Assembly (NCBI GenBank): GCA_965213575.1
Contig: CBDBZN010000003.1
Coordinates: 1 to 64,000, forward strand
DNA length: 64,000 bases
DNA from: JAUHXS01 sp965213575
Lineage (GTDB): Bacteria; Bacteroidota; Bacteroidia; Chitinophagales; JAUHXS01
Direction: 5' to 3'
Part shown: positions 47,636 through 57,647 of the stretch, piece by piece
Layout of the letters: every line of letters begins with the position of its first letter
Position numbering within the stretch: the first letter of the stretch is position 1
Program-made: the position numbers and the translations under genes
Notes under the pieces: model-generated
The model's input: only the letters and a program-made list of their open reading frames with translations
The model's database searches: none
What the model was told of the DNA's origin: nothing

Positions 47636-50473
47636 ATGCAGACAATCAAAAGTATTTTTCTATTATTAATCATTTGGTTCACATTTTTTACCTGTAATGA
47701 TGTTGAAGCACCTAAGTCTGAAGAAAGTAAGCCTTTATCGTTCGATAGCAGTGTTCGTACCGGAACACTTGAAAATGGCTTGACATATTACATTAAACAC
47801 AATAAAAAACCGGAAAATCGGGCAGAATTTCGACTTGCTGTTAATGCAGGCTCTAACCAAGAAGATGATGATCAACAAGGATTGGCTCACTTTACTGAAC
47901 ATATGGCTTTTAATGGTACTAAGCATTTTGAAAAGAATGATCTAATAAATTATTTGGAGTCTGTGGGGACTAAATTTGGTGCACATCTTAATGCTTATAC
48001 TAGTTTTGATGAAACCGTATATATGTTTAGTGTGCCTACTGACTCTACAGAAATTGTGAATAAAGGGTTTCAAATATTAAGAGATTGGGCTGATGGTTTA
48101 TCATTTGATACTAGTGAAATTGATAAAGAAAGAGGTGTAGTAGGAGAAGAGTGGCGATTGAGGTTAGGTGCTAATGAGCGTATGAGAAAAATATATTGGC
48201 CAATAATTTATGAAGGGTCGAGATATGCGGACCGGATGCCTATAGGTCAAAAAGAGGTGATTGATACTGCACATTACGAGGCATTTACACGTTTTTACAA
48301 AGACTGGTACCGTACTGATTTAATGGCTGTAATAATTGTGGGAGATGTAAATGTAGACTCAGTTGAAAATAATATTAAAAAATATTTTGCTGATATACCT
48401 GCATCCGACAATCCTCGTAAAAAAGAATTATATCCCGTTCCGGACTATAAAGAACCGTTGGTAACGGTAGTAACAGATGAAGAAGCAACGTATACTAATG
48501 TTCAAATTTCTTATCGATTAGAAAAGCAAAAGATTGAAACAGAAGAAGATTTTAGAAATTTAATTATTAGAAGGCTATATACCGGCATGCTGAATAACAG
48601 GTTTGAAGAGCTGAAGTCTCAAGAAAACCCGCCTTTTTCTATAGCCTATGCTTATTATGGTGGCGGACTCCGAACGATTGATGAATATGTAAGTGCAGCT
48701 TATACGGAAGAAAGTGAAGTGAAAAAAGCTACTGAGGTATTACTAACCGAAAACCAAAGAGTTAAGCAACATGGATTTACTCCAACCGAACTGGAAAGAC
48801 AAAAAAAAGCAATGCTCAGAGAAGTTCAAAAAGCTCTTAAAGAAAAAGATAAAATCCCCTCTAATCAACTTGTGTGGGAATACATCAATCATTATTTAGA
48901 AGGAACGGCTGCTCCCGGTATTGAAAACGAAGTAGCATTATATAAAAGGTTTTTGCCCACTATTGAATTAACGGAAGTAAATGAATTAGCTGATAAATGG
49001 ATCAAGCCTTCAAACAGTTCCATCGTGGTGACTGCTCCTGAGAAAGAGGGGCTAGAGCTACCTAAAGAGGAAGAATTATTGACACTGGCTAATGAGATTG
49101 ATAATGCTCAAGTTGCTGCCTATGTAGATGCATTCAAGGATGAGCCTTTAGTTATAGAGGAGTTTAATCCTAAAAACGTTACAGATGAAAAGGTGTATGA
49201 TGATCTGGGAATAACTGAACTGAAGTTAGAAAATGGAGTTAGAGTTATCTTAAAGCCTACCGATTTTAAAAATGACGAAGTTATTATGCGTGCCTTTAGT
49301 TATGGTGGTGCGTCTCTTTACCCGGAAGAAAATGATGTTGCTGCCAGTTATGCCGGACAAATTATTAATAAGAGTGGGGTAGGTAATTTTAATCATACAG
49401 AATTGAAGAAAAAGCTTAAAGGCAAAATTGTTTCTGTAAAACCATATACTGCTGAAACTTCTGAAGGGTTTACTGGTAGTGCATCCCCGGAAGACTTGAA
49501 AACAATGATGGAATTAATTTATCTATATTTTACTGCTCCTCGTAAGGATGAAGTAGCTTTTAAAGCTTATTTAGATGAAGAAAAAGGCTTCCTTGAGAAT
49601 AGAAATTCAAGCCCTGAGGTTAAGTACTATAAAGCTATGCAAGAGATGATGTATAATAACCATCCCAGGCGGCAACTTATGGACTTAGAACGATTAAAAC
49701 TTCACGATTTAGATAAGTCTTACGAGGTTTTCAAGGATCGGTTTAAAGATGCAAGTGACTTTACGTTTATATTTGTGGGTAGTTTTGATGTGGATTCAAT
49801 AAAAGCACTATCTGAAAAGTATCTCGCAAATTTACCTGCTACTAACCGAACAGAAAGCTGGAAAGATATGAATATTAGATATACTAAAGGAATACAAACT
49901 AAAATAATAAATGAAGGAATAGAGCCTAAAAGCAGGGTCAGTCTAATTTTTACCGGCGATTACCGATGGAGCGAGGAAGAGAATTTTGAAATGCAAGCAA
50001 TGATTGATGTTTTGAAAATAAAACTCAGAGAAACACTTAGAGAAGATATGGGAGGGGTATACGGTGTTGGAGCGTATAAATCAACCAGGCATCATCCGCA
50101 TGAAGATTATAGCATTACTATATCTTTTAGCTGTGATCCTGAGAATACCGAGGACTTAATAGCAGCTGCTGAGAAAGAAGTTAGAAACATTCAAAGTAAG
50201 GGAGCCGGCCAAATTGATTTAAATAAAGTCAAAAAAATGATGGTAAGAAGTAGAGAAACAGATTTAAAAGAAAATAAATTCTGGTCGCGGTTATTATTTG
50301 ATACTTACTTCAATCAAGAGGAGATTCCAAATCTTAATAATTATAACGAAGAAGTGAACGCATTAAAATCTGAGGACATCATGAAAACGGCTAACAAATA
50401 TATGGACTTTCAAAATTACTCTAAGGCTATTCTACTGCCTAAAGAGAATATCACTGCAGGGCAATTGAATTAG
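47636..50473 (+). CDS. M16 family zinc metallopeptidase, lipoprotein
   Basis: A protein of 945 residues. The N-terminus has a hydrophobic stretch and a lipobox-like FFTC (residues 17-20), so it is probably anchored in the envelope. Two M16 halves follow: the first carries the inverted zinc motif HFTEH (in GLAHFTEHMAFNGT, near 84-97) with the distal Glu in EWRLRLGANERMRK or nearby, and the second, from about residue 505, is the non-catalytic clamp. It degrades peptides of insulin-like size. There is no adjacent partner, as both halves are fused. Confidence 0.93.
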   Translation: MQTIKSIFLLLIIWFTFFTCNDVEAPKSEESKPLSFDSSVRTGTLENGLTYYIKHNKKPENRAEFRLAVNAGSNQEDDDQQGLAHFTEHMAFNGTKHFEKNDLINYLESVGTKFGAHLNAYTSFDETVYMFSVPTDSTEIVNKGFQILRDWADGLSFDTSEIDKERGVVGEEWRLRLGANERMRKIYWPIIYEGSRYADRMPIGQKEVIDTAHYEAFTRFYKDWYRTDLMAVIIVGDVNVDSVENNIKKYFADIPASDNPRKKELYPVPDYKEPLVTVVTDEEATYTNVQISYRLEKQKIETEEDFRNLIIRRLYTGMLNNRFEELKSQENPPFSIAYAYYGGGLRTIDEYVSAAYTEESEVKKATEVLLTENQRVKQHGFTPTELERQKKAMLREVQKALKEKDKIPSNQLVWEYINHYLEGTAAPGIENEVALYKRFLPTIELTEVNELADKWIKPSNSSIVVTAPEKEGLELPKEEELLTLANEIDNAQVAAYVDAFKDEPLVIEEFNPKNVTDEKVYDDLGITELKLENGVRVILKPTDFKNDEVIMRAFSYGGASLYPEENDVAASYAGQIINKSGVGNFNHTELKKKLKGKIVSVKPYTAETSEGFTGSASPEDLKTMMELIYLYFTAPRKDEVAFKAYLDEEKGFLENRNSSPEVKYYKAMQEMMYNNHPRRQLMDLERLKLHDLDKSYEVFKDRFKDASDFTFIFVGSFDVDSIKALSEKYLANLPATNRTESWKDMNIRYTKGIQTKIINEGIEPKSRVSLIFTGDYRWSEEENFEMQAMIDVLKIKLRETLREDMGGVYGVGAYKSTRHHPHEDYSITISFSCDPENTEDLIAAAEKEVRNIQSKGAGQIDLNKVKKMMVRSRETDLKENKFWSRLLFDTYFNQEEIPNLNNYNEEVNALKSEDIMKTANKYMDFQNYSKAILLPKENITAGQLN

Positions 50474-50482
50474 TTTAAGTTG

Positions 50483-50532
50483 GGGCAAATGGCTATGAAA
50501 GCCGTAAGAATGTAGCTATTTGCCCATTTTTA
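50483..50532 (+). terminator. Terminator after the M16 gene
   Basis: GGGCAAATGGCTA (50483-50495) pairs with TAGCTATTTGCCC (50513-50525) with one G-U pair, followed by CATTTTTA. It lies 10 nt after the M16 stop and overlaps the 3' end of the convergent phosphatase gene, so it may serve both. Confidence 0.6.
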
Positions 50533-51032
50533 TAATGCCAAACACTTTTCCCAATAAATTTTCTTTGTTGTAATACTTTTTTCATTGCGAAAAAATAGAA
50601 TCCATGGCCAATTATTAAAGTGTCTTCGCTTTTATACTCAATGAGATTTAGGAAATCATTAATTCTATGCATCGTTTGTGTTCGGGTTTCCGGTTGTCGT
50701 TTGTTATTAATATACCATTGAATTCTACCAACTAGCCTCCATATAAAAGTCGGAAGTTTCAAAGAGGTTGAGATAAAAGATTTGAGAGGTACTTCATTAA
50801 GTAGCTCAGTTTTAATAATAGAGTGGGTGCTAATACCTAATAGCTTTGCAGTGTCAGCACCTCTTCGTAATTCACTAGCATATATACTCATGTATGCTAA
50901 GTCTAATAAAATCTTATTATCCACAATAGGACTTGAATTATACAATTTACAGGCTATGTCAAATCCATTAGAGTCGTAGAAAGGCTTCCATGTAAAATCA
51001 ACTTTGTAATGCCGCATTAAATGGATTTTCAT
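50493..51032 (-). CDS. Histidine phosphatase superfamily protein
   Basis: A protein of 179 residues with the phosphoglycerate-mutase-type LMRH motif (residues 5-8, catalytic H8), SELRRGADTA (second Arg) and the distal IIGHG motif (near 140-144, second His). It is a small single-domain phosphatase with unknown substrate. It is convergent to the M16 gene. Confidence 0.85.
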   Translation of the reverse strand: MKIHLMRHYKVDFTWKPFYDSNGFDIACKLYNSSPIVDNKILLDLAYMSIYASELRRGADTAKLLGISTHSIIKTELLNEVPLKSFISTSLKLPTFIWRLVGRIQWYINNKRQPETRTQTMHRINDFLNLIEYKSEDTLIIGHGFYFFAMKKVLQQRKFIGKSVWHYKNGQIATFLRLS

Positions 51033-51201
51033 TATAACCTATTTATACGAATGTAATATGTTATGAAAATATTTGAATATTTTTATAGAAGTATTATTTG
51101 GACTTCGGGAAATACATTTGCTTATACTGGTACAGTAACTCTGGTCGAATGATATAATATAACTTTAATAATTTAGCACAAATTTTAAGTTTAAAAAAGG
51201 T

Positions 51202-51894
51202 TTATTGATTTACATCAATAAACCTTTTAATATCATTCGTTTTGCCCATTAATACTAAGGTGTCTCCCTCTATGATTTTGGTATCAGCACCAGGTACGCC
51301 GATGATACTTTTTTGGGGTTTTTCACCTTTTTCTTTTATTGTTTGAGCCCGCATAATAGTGATCAAGTTTAAATGATACCTTTTTCTGATATCAATATCA
51401 GCCAGTGTTTTCCCGATTACCGTAGGAGGTGTAGAAAGCTCTACAATTTCATAATCATCAGGCAACTGTAAAAAAGTAAGAATACCCGGATTCATAATTC
51501 TTTCTGCCACGCTTACGCCTACTTCGATCTCAGGAGAGATCACCTCTTTAGTGCCCATCTTCTCCATGATCTTCTTTTGAGTTTGTGTCATTGCTCGAGT
51601 GATGATCCTTTTTATGCCTAACTCTTGTAATTGAACAGTACAGAGTAAGGAGCTTTCGAAATCCCTACCAATAGAAACAACTGCTGTATCTACATCTTGA
51701 AGATTCTGAGCCCGAAGATTTTTTATATCTGTAGCATCCATAGCAATACTGTGAGCCACTTCCTCATGTATATCTTGAATTCTGTCGGGATTTATGTCTA
51801 TAGCAATAACTTCAGCTCCCTTTTTTGCAAGAGTTAATGCTACTGATGTGCCAAAACGGCCTAATCCGATCACTGCAAATCTACGGCTTGCCAT
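51202..51894 (-). CDS. TrkA/KtrA-type potassium uptake regulator (RCK domain)
   Basis: A 230-residue protein. The Rossmann RCK_N domain (VIGLGRFGTSVALTLAKKGAEVIAID, GxGxxG near 9-14) binds NAD(H) or ATP, and the C-terminal RCK_C (about 135-220, ELSTPPTVIGKTLADIDIRKRY) binds ligands such as c-di-AMP in Firmicutes homologues. It gates a KtrB/TrkH channel, which is not in this window. It overlaps the upstream gene by 14 nt. cdaA is in the same window, but direct control by c-di-AMP here is inferred. Confidence 0.9.
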   Translation of the reverse strand: MASRRFAVIGLGRFGTSVALTLAKKGAEVIAIDINPDRIQDIHEEVAHSIAMDATDIKNLRAQNLQDVDTAVVSIGRDFESSLLCTVQLQELGIKRIITRAMTQTQKKIMEKMGTKEVISPEIEVGVSVAERIMNPGILTFLQLPDDYEIVELSTPPTVIGKTLADIDIRKRYHLNLITIMRAQTIKEKGEKPQKSIIGVPGADTKIIEGDTLVLMGKTNDIKRFIDVNQ

Positions 51895-53500
51895 ATGCTT
51901 TAATAACTTTAATGGTTTTTTGATACTTTGAAGAAGCTAATGTAACAAAATAAACGCCTTCTGCATATTTTGAACCATCAATCTGTACAGTATTATATTG
52001 ATTATTTAATTCCCTGCCGTCAACTAATTGCCCTTGCAGATTAAAAATTTGTAGTAAAAGTTTTTCATTGCCTATCGCTGATGCATCGTATTTAATATTG
52101 AACAAACCAGTAAAAACAGTAGGGTAAGCTTGTAAAATGATAGGATTAGCAATTATGTTGCGATCGATTATTCCCGTAGTTAAGGTAGTACATGCTAAAG
52201 ATTCATTTAATGTGGTTACTTGCCCTGGATTAATAATAACCTCTGAGATGATCTTAGTATGACAACCAGGATTGGTTATTCTAATGTCGTAGTTTCCCGA
52301 ATCAGCTACACCTGCCTTAAACTCTCCAGAAATATCTGTGAGGGCGGTATAATCAGTTCCCAAAATTTCTATTTGAATGTTACTCAATGGTGCCCCGGAA
52401 GTATCATTCGTTATAGTACCTTCTAAATATCCTGCTCTATTATAGCTTGGAGTCAATACAAACAATCCTTCTTCCCGGTCTGAAGCAAGAATATTTCCTG
52501 AAGGAAGATATGGATAAACACCCCAACATCCTTGAAAGCCATCGTCCGGATCAAAAGGGGAAGTGTCAAAGTATTCTGTTTCTACTAAATTGCCGGGGTC
52601 AGTAGCATCCACTACACGAACGCCATCTCTATAATAAGAGATGATTAAGAAATTATTTAACACCGTTACATTATGAGGGATTACTCCCGAACCGGGAGAA
52701 GAAAAATATTGATCGGTTTCTTTAATATTTGATAAGTCAGATACATCATATGCTGCGACCGGGGCTCCGGAACGCTCATCGGTTGTAAATAAAAAATGTC
52801 CATCGTCTGAAAGCCAACAATTATGAGTAAATCGAAAAGGTGTCTCATTAGAGGCAATAGTTATCGGATTTTGTTTATTAGACACATTCACAACAGTGAA
52901 TATGCCTTCATATATTTCAGAGGCCCACATCGTATCTCCCCTTACAAATCCATCATGGATATAGTGAGTAGAATAATTGCCCACATATTCAGGTACCATA
53001 GGATCATCATTAACATCTAAAAATATAGCTCCTCCTTCAAATAAATTGCTGCCAAACAGGTAGACTATCCCATTTTCGTCAATATATATATTATGTGCAC
53101 GTGTATATTCTAAGGAGTCATTACCCGTCCAAGTGTGGGTGTCAATGCTGGCAGGAAGATCAATGAGATCTATAATTAACAAACCCGTTCCAACGCTGTC
53201 TTCTGTATAGTCGTGTGTAATATAAGCGTGATCATTAAAAGTTTTCATATCCCGCCAAATACTGTTAGGGCCTTCAATAAAAAATAATTCCTCCACACTG
53301 TCCGGATCAGTCACATCTACTATCGAAGTGCCATTTTGTAATCCAATAATCGCATATTCATTACCTGCTGTATCAGTATAGCCCCATATGTCGTTAGCTG
53401 TTTCTGAGTATCTTAAATTTGATCGAAAATCTAATAGGTTTTGACTAAATCCTGCATTGTAAAATAGTAAAACAATAATAAAAGATAACAAACGCTTCAT
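51881..53500 (-). CDS. Choice-of-anchor B protein with T9SS type A sorting domain
   Basis: A 539-residue secreted protein. The signal peptide (1-20) precedes LVIVD-like beta-propeller repeats (e.g. GTSIVDVTDPDSVEELFFI, TGLLIIDLIDLPA, GVRVVDATDPGNLVET) up to about residue 345, then a carboxypeptidase-regulatory-like domain (about 355-435), and a C-terminal T9SS sorting domain with LLLQIFNLQGQLV and GVYFVTLASSKYQKTIKVIK. It is anchored or released by type IX secretion. It starts 11 nt after the upstream lipoprotein gene. Confidence 0.9.
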   Translation of the reverse strand: MKRLLSFIIVLLFYNAGFSQNLLDFRSNLRYSETANDIWGYTDTAGNEYAIIGLQNGTSIVDVTDPDSVEELFFIEGPNSIWRDMKTFNDHAYITHDYTEDSVGTGLLIIDLIDLPASIDTHTWTGNDSLEYTRAHNIYIDENGIVYLFGSNLFEGGAIFLDVNDDPMVPEYVGNYSTHYIHDGFVRGDTMWASEIYEGIFTVVNVSNKQNPITIASNETPFRFTHNCWLSDDGHFLFTTDERSGAPVAAYDVSDLSNIKETDQYFSSPGSGVIPHNVTVLNNFLIISYYRDGVRVVDATDPGNLVETEYFDTSPFDPDDGFQGCWGVYPYLPSGNILASDREEGLFVLTPSYNRAGYLEGTITNDTSGAPLSNIQIEILGTDYTALTDISGEFKAGVADSGNYDIRITNPGCHTKIISEVIINPGQVTTLNESLACTTLTTGIIDRNIIANPIILQAYPTVFTGLFNIKYDASAIGNEKLLLQIFNLQGQLVDGRELNNQYNTVQIDGSKYAEGVYFVTLASSKYQKTIKVIKAYGKP

Positions 53501-53510
53501 AACATAGAAT

Positions 53511-54848
53511 TTATTTGATTTTTACCCAACCATAATCTTTGAATTTCAATATAGTAACATAATTATTTTCATAATAGTTAACATAGGGCTCTATAGTAAT
53601 TGATTTTTTATCCTTATCGGGAATGTGACTCATAGAAGGTTTTATTAAAAAATGAGTATATAAACTCGGCTCATCTTCAGCCGGTAAATCTTGTATAAAA
53701 GTTGTGCCATACTCTTGAAGTAAGTTTCCAAAATAAAGCATTAATCCATATCCTACATAAACATTGGGAGTAGGAACACCTTTATATTTCGTAAAATACT
53801 TTTTTTCGAATTTTTGGACAGCCGGTTTATTTTTTTCTATCCAATAAGAGGTAGAAATATGTAGATTTAAAGATTCTACCTGATCAGCCTTAAGAGAAGT
53901 ATAATTTTCCCATGTGGGCATGCCAAATACACTGATATTGTATTTATAACTTTGTTTAGCTAGTTGATTAATTATATGATTGACAAATGGTTCGCTGTAA
54001 GATGGGATGATAACTATATTTTCCTTAAGTTGACTAAAACTGCGATCGATAAAATTGCTATCAATCCGGCTGCGTGTATCAGCTGTATATTCAAATATAA
54101 TGCTATCATTATATGCTTTAGCAATATTTGAATCGCTTTCACTAAAAGCATAAAAACCTGCAGCAATATTTTTTTCTTTAGCATCATCCTGATGGATTAG
54201 AATAATGTTTTTATCATAAAACTTATCAGTAATATATTGATATAAGGATTGGCAATGAGTTGCAGATGAAGAGTTAGCCATAATATAATACGGGTTACTT
54301 AAAGTAATAGTAGTAGCCGGAGATAATGGAGAAACTAGTGGAATTTTATTATCTTTTGCATATTGGGCCGCTTCTCGTAAGGTATTATTAAAAACAGACC
54401 CAATAATTAGGTTTGTTTTATCAAAATCTTTGGTAGAAAATATTTTTTTTACTGTCACTTCATCCTTTTTAGTATCATATACATTAACGATCAAGTTCAT
54501 TCCGCCTTTTTTTAATGAATCTAATGCTAAGGCAATGCCTTCATACAGCTCCAATCCTAATCTTGATTGATTATAGAGGTAATTTCCTCCTGCTATTGCA
54601 GAGGAATCATCATTCAGTGAATCTAAAAACAAAGGTAATAAAACAGCTATTCTATATGTATCCAGCTTGCCTCCTTTAATAGCCGAAGAATCAACCTCAG
54701 AAGTATCCTTACGAGTAGGAATGGAAGGTTTAGTTGTTTGAATAGCCTCTTCTGAGGATCTGGTACGAGTTGTTTGTTTACTACTCGAACAAGCAAACGC
54801 AATTAAGAGAATTATAATCGCAATTATATTTAATTTATTCCCATTCAA
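53511..54848 (-). CDS. Periplasmic-binding-protein-like lipoprotein
   Basis: A protein of 445 residues with a lipobox in IAFACSSS (C near residue 20) and a type I periplasmic-binding fold of the LivJ/ABC type: YRIAVLLPLFLDSLN, then GIALALDSLKKGGMN and VSPLSPATT. It may bind an amino acid or act with a peptidoglycan hydrolase such as the LysM-type proteins often encoded next to it in Bacteroidota. It overlaps the guaA 3' end by 14 nt. Confidence 0.8.
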   Translation of the reverse strand: MNGNKLNIIAIIILLIAFACSSSKQTTRTRSSEEAIQTTKPSIPTRKDTSEVDSSAIKGGKLDTYRIAVLLPLFLDSLNDDSSAIAGGNYLYNQSRLGLELYEGIALALDSLKKGGMNLIVNVYDTKKDEVTVKKIFSTKDFDKTNLIIGSVFNNTLREAAQYAKDNKIPLVSPLSPATTITLSNPYYIMANSSSATHCQSLYQYITDKFYDKNIILIHQDDAKEKNIAAGFYAFSESDSNIAKAYNDSIIFEYTADTRSRIDSNFIDRSFSQLKENIVIIPSYSEPFVNHIINQLAKQSYKYNISVFGMPTWENYTSLKADQVESLNLHISTSYWIEKNKPAVQKFEKKYFTKYKGVPTPNVYVGYGLMLYFGNLLQEYGTTFIQDLPAEDEPSLYTHFLIKPSMSHIPDKDKKSITIEPYVNYYENNYVTILKFKDYGWVKIK

Positions 54849-56376
54849 TGGTGGCAGGTGGTTTAGAGCTTATATCATATACAACGCGGTTAATTCCTTT
54901 GACATTGTTAATTATCTCGTTGGAAACTTCAGCTAAAAATTCATAAGGTAAGTGGCTCCAATCTGCTGTCATGCCATCTAAAGAAGTAACCGCTCGCAGG
55001 CTAACTACATTTTCATACGTTCTTTCATCACCCATTACGCCTACAGACTGGATCGGAAGTAAGATAGTACCGGCTTGCCAAACGCTATCATAGAGTTTAT
55101 GCTTTTTCAATAAATTTATATAAACAGCATCCGCCTCTTGTAGCATTTTCACTCTTTCTCGGCTGATCGGCCCTAATATTCTTATGGACAGCCCGGGGCC
55201 GGGAAATGGGTGCCTATTTAAAATGTTTTCCGGAAGCTCTAATTCTTTTCCAACTTTACGCACTTCATCTTTAAATAAAGCTCTTAGAGGTTCCACAATT
55301 TTTAAATGCATTTTCTCCGGTAATCCACCTACATTATGATGCGATTTAATAGTAACAGAAGGGCCATGAACAGAGACAGACTCAATAACATCCGGATATA
55401 TAGTTCCTTGTGCAAGCCATTTTACTTCTTTAATATTTTTGGCTTCCATATCAAAAATATCAATAAAGGTATTGCCAATTATTTTTCTTTTTTTCTCCGG
55501 ATCTTCAACTCCTTCCAATTTATCTAAAAAGGCACTTTGAGCGTTAACTCCTTTCACATTTAAACCTAAATATTTATAGGTTTCCAAAACATCTTCAAAT
55601 TCATTTTTTCTGAGTAACCCATTATCAATGAAAATGCAATATAAATTTTTACCTATCGCTTGATGTAACAATAATGCTGCAACACTTGAATCAACGCCGC
55701 CAGAAAGGCCTAATACTACTTTATCTGAACCTAATTTATCTTTAAGTTCTTTTATGGTATCTTCTACGAAAGAAGCCGGTGTCCAATCTTGGCTGCATCC
55801 ACAAATATCTACCAGAAAATTTTTCAACAATGTTTTGCCGGCTGCAGTATGAGTTACTTCAGGATGAAACTGTAGGCCATATATAGGATTTTTATAAGTA
55901 CCATTGATGCTTCTAAATGCAGCTACCGGTATTGATGGAGTAGAACTGATCACTTCAAATCCTGTTGGCATATCTTGGATGCTATCTCCGTGTGACATCC
56001 AGACTTGAGTATCAGGCTCAATATCATTAAAGAGTTCATCTTGAGCAGGGATGGTTGCCAATTTAGCCCTGCCGTATTCTCTTTTTAAAGATCTTTTCAC
56101 ACTTCCACCGAGATGCTTGGCTAAATATTGAGCGCCATAACAGATCCCCAGAATAGGCTTTTTATTTAGGATACTTTTTAGATCAATTTCTAATGCCTTG
56201 GGATCTTCTACTGAAAAAGGGCTACCTGATAAGATAATGCCTTTAACAGAGTCATCTAACACAGGAATTTTGTTAAATGGAACAATTTCACTGTATACAT
56301 TTAATTCCCGGGTACGGCGGGCAATTAATTGTGTGTACTGTGAGCCAAAATCCAGTATAACCAATTTTTCCTGCAT
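54835..56376 (-). CDS. guaA: GMP synthase (glutamine-hydrolysing)
   Basis: A 513-residue enzyme that aminates XMP to GMP. I chose the ATG at 56376 (MQEKLVILDFGSQYTQL); an in-frame start further upstream adds 44 unlikely residues. The N-terminal amidotransferase has GICYGAQYLAKHLGG (catalytic Cys), and H and E occur in LQFHPEVTHT. The ATP pyrophosphatase domain carries LSGGVDSSVAA, and the C-terminus ends PPATIEWE as in the family. A -7 box lies 5 nt upstream, so the mRNA is nearly leaderless. Confidence 0.96.
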   Translation of the reverse strand: MQEKLVILDFGSQYTQLIARRTRELNVYSEIVPFNKIPVLDDSVKGIILSGSPFSVEDPKALEIDLKSILNKKPILGICYGAQYLAKHLGGSVKRSLKREYGRAKLATIPAQDELFNDIEPDTQVWMSHGDSIQDMPTGFEVISSTPSIPVAAFRSINGTYKNPIYGLQFHPEVTHTAAGKTLLKNFLVDICGCSQDWTPASFVEDTIKELKDKLGSDKVVLGLSGGVDSSVAALLLHQAIGKNLYCIFIDNGLLRKNEFEDVLETYKYLGLNVKGVNAQSAFLDKLEGVEDPEKKRKIIGNTFIDIFDMEAKNIKEVKWLAQGTIYPDVIESVSVHGPSVTIKSHHNVGGLPEKMHLKIVEPLRALFKDEVRKVGKELELPENILNRHPFPGPGLSIRILGPISRERVKMLQEADAVYINLLKKHKLYDSVWQAGTILLPIQSVGVMGDERTYENVVSLRAVTSLDGMTADWSHLPYEFLAEVSNEIINNVKGINRVVYDISSKPPATIEWE

Positions 56377-56381
56377 GGGTG

Positions 56382-56389
56382 CAAAGATA
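56382..56389 (-). promoter_or_regulatory. guaA -7 box
   Basis: The minus-strand TATCTTTG (complement of 56382-56389) matches TAnnTTTG and lies 5 nt upstream of the guaA ATG, so transcription would start at or next to the start codon. I see no strong -33 TTG at 18-22 nt. Confidence 0.55.
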
Positions 56390-56441
56390 AGTTTAATGAG
56401 TGATAAACTGCTAGATACTTTATAAACATTTCTTAATAATA

Positions 56442-56470
56442 TTGAATGTACTATGCTTTCATTATCTTTG
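56442..56470 (+). promoter_or_regulatory. mnmA promoter, near-leaderless
   Basis: TTG at 56442-56444 and TATCTTTG at 56463-56470 (18-nt spacer) fit the Bacteroidota consensus. The -7 box ends 7 nt before the ATG at 56478, predicting a leader of only a few nucleotides. It faces the guaA promoter. Confidence 0.65.
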
Positions 56471-56477
56471 TATTCTA

Positions 56478-57578
56478 ATGAGTAAGCACGGAAAGGTATT
56501 GGTGGCAATGAGTGGCGGTATAGACAGCACCGTGGCTGCCGTAATGCTGCATGAGCAAGGTTATGAAGTCATCGGCATGACGATGAAAACCTGGGATTAT
56601 GCTTCCTCCGGTGGTGCCAAGAAAGAAACAGGCTGCTGTAGCTTAGATTCTATTAATGATGCCCGTGCGGTGGCTGTGCACTTAGGCTTTCCGCACATGA
56701 TCTTAGATATTAGGAATGAGTTTGGCGATGCAGTAATTGACGATTTTGTAGAGGAATATATTGCGGGAAGGACACCCAATCCATGTATTATGTGCAATAC
56801 GCATATTAAATGGGAAGCCCTACTAAAACGAGCAGATCTGTTAGATTGTGAATTCATCGCAACCGGCCACTATGCAAATGTTAGAGAAGAAAATAGCCGT
56901 TTTATTGTATCTAAAGGTTTAGATGAAAGCAAAGATCAATCATATGTATTGTGGGGCCTGAGTCAAAAAAACTTAGCGAGAAGCATTTATCCCCTCGGAA
57001 AATACCGCAAGTCGGCCATCAGACAATTTGCTGTGGATAGAGGGTATGCAGAACTAGCGTCTAAGAGCGAAAGCTATGAAATATGTTTTGTCCCGGATAA
57101 CGATTACCGAGGATTTCTTAAAAGAAGAGTAGCGGGCTTGGAAGAAAGAGTGGGTGGAGGAGATTTTTTGAATATAAAAGGAGAAAAAATTGGTACGCAT
57201 AACGGCTATCCCTTTTATACGATAGGACAAAGAAAAGGCCTAGATATAGCTTTAGGTAAAGCTATGTATGTTACTGATATTGATCCTTATAAAAATACGG
57301 TTGTCTTAGGAGAAGCTGAAGATTTGAAAAAAAGCAAAATGCTTGTTCATCGTTTAAATCTGCAAAAATATGCTAGTATAGATGATGGCTTAGAAGCAAT
57401 TACCAAAGTACGATATAAAGACCGTGGAACGCTAAGCAAATTATATAATGAGAATGGCCAAATTAAAGTAAATTTTGAAGCTAAAGTTTCTGCTATAGCA
57501 CCCGGCCAATCAGCAGTATTCTATGAAGGAAATGATGTCATTGGTGGAGGTATTATACATTCTGGAATATCTGTGTAA
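56478..57578 (+). CDS. mnmA: tRNA-specific 2-thiouridylase MnmA
   Basis: A 366-residue enzyme (start MSKHGKVLVAMSGGIDS) that thiolates U34 of Lys, Glu and Gln tRNAs. PP-loop SGGIDS (12-17), catalytic Cys in NPCIMCNTHIKW near residues 93-104, the second Cys in SYEICFVPDNDYRGFL, and GQRKGL are visible. The leftward guaA gene begins 102 bp upstream. The TTG 36 bp further upstream is rejected as a start because the promoter lies between. Confidence 0.96.
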   Translation: MSKHGKVLVAMSGGIDSTVAAVMLHEQGYEVIGMTMKTWDYASSGGAKKETGCCSLDSINDARAVAVHLGFPHMILDIRNEFGDAVIDDFVEEYIAGRTPNPCIMCNTHIKWEALLKRADLLDCEFIATGHYANVREENSRFIVSKGLDESKDQSYVLWGLSQKNLARSIYPLGKYRKSAIRQFAVDRGYAELASKSESYEICFVPDNDYRGFLKRRVAGLEERVGGGDFLNIKGEKIGTHNGYPFYTIGQRKGLDIALGKAMYVTDIDPYKNTVVLGEAEDLKKSKMLVHRLNLQKYASIDDGLEAITKVRYKDRGTLSKLYNENGQIKVNFEAKVSAIAPGQSAVFYEGNDVIGGGIIHSGISV

Positions 57579-57647
57579 AATTCATCAATAGCTCAATTCT
57601 TCTACGAGAATTTAATCGTACTTCGTAAATCAGAAAAATCATAAATC

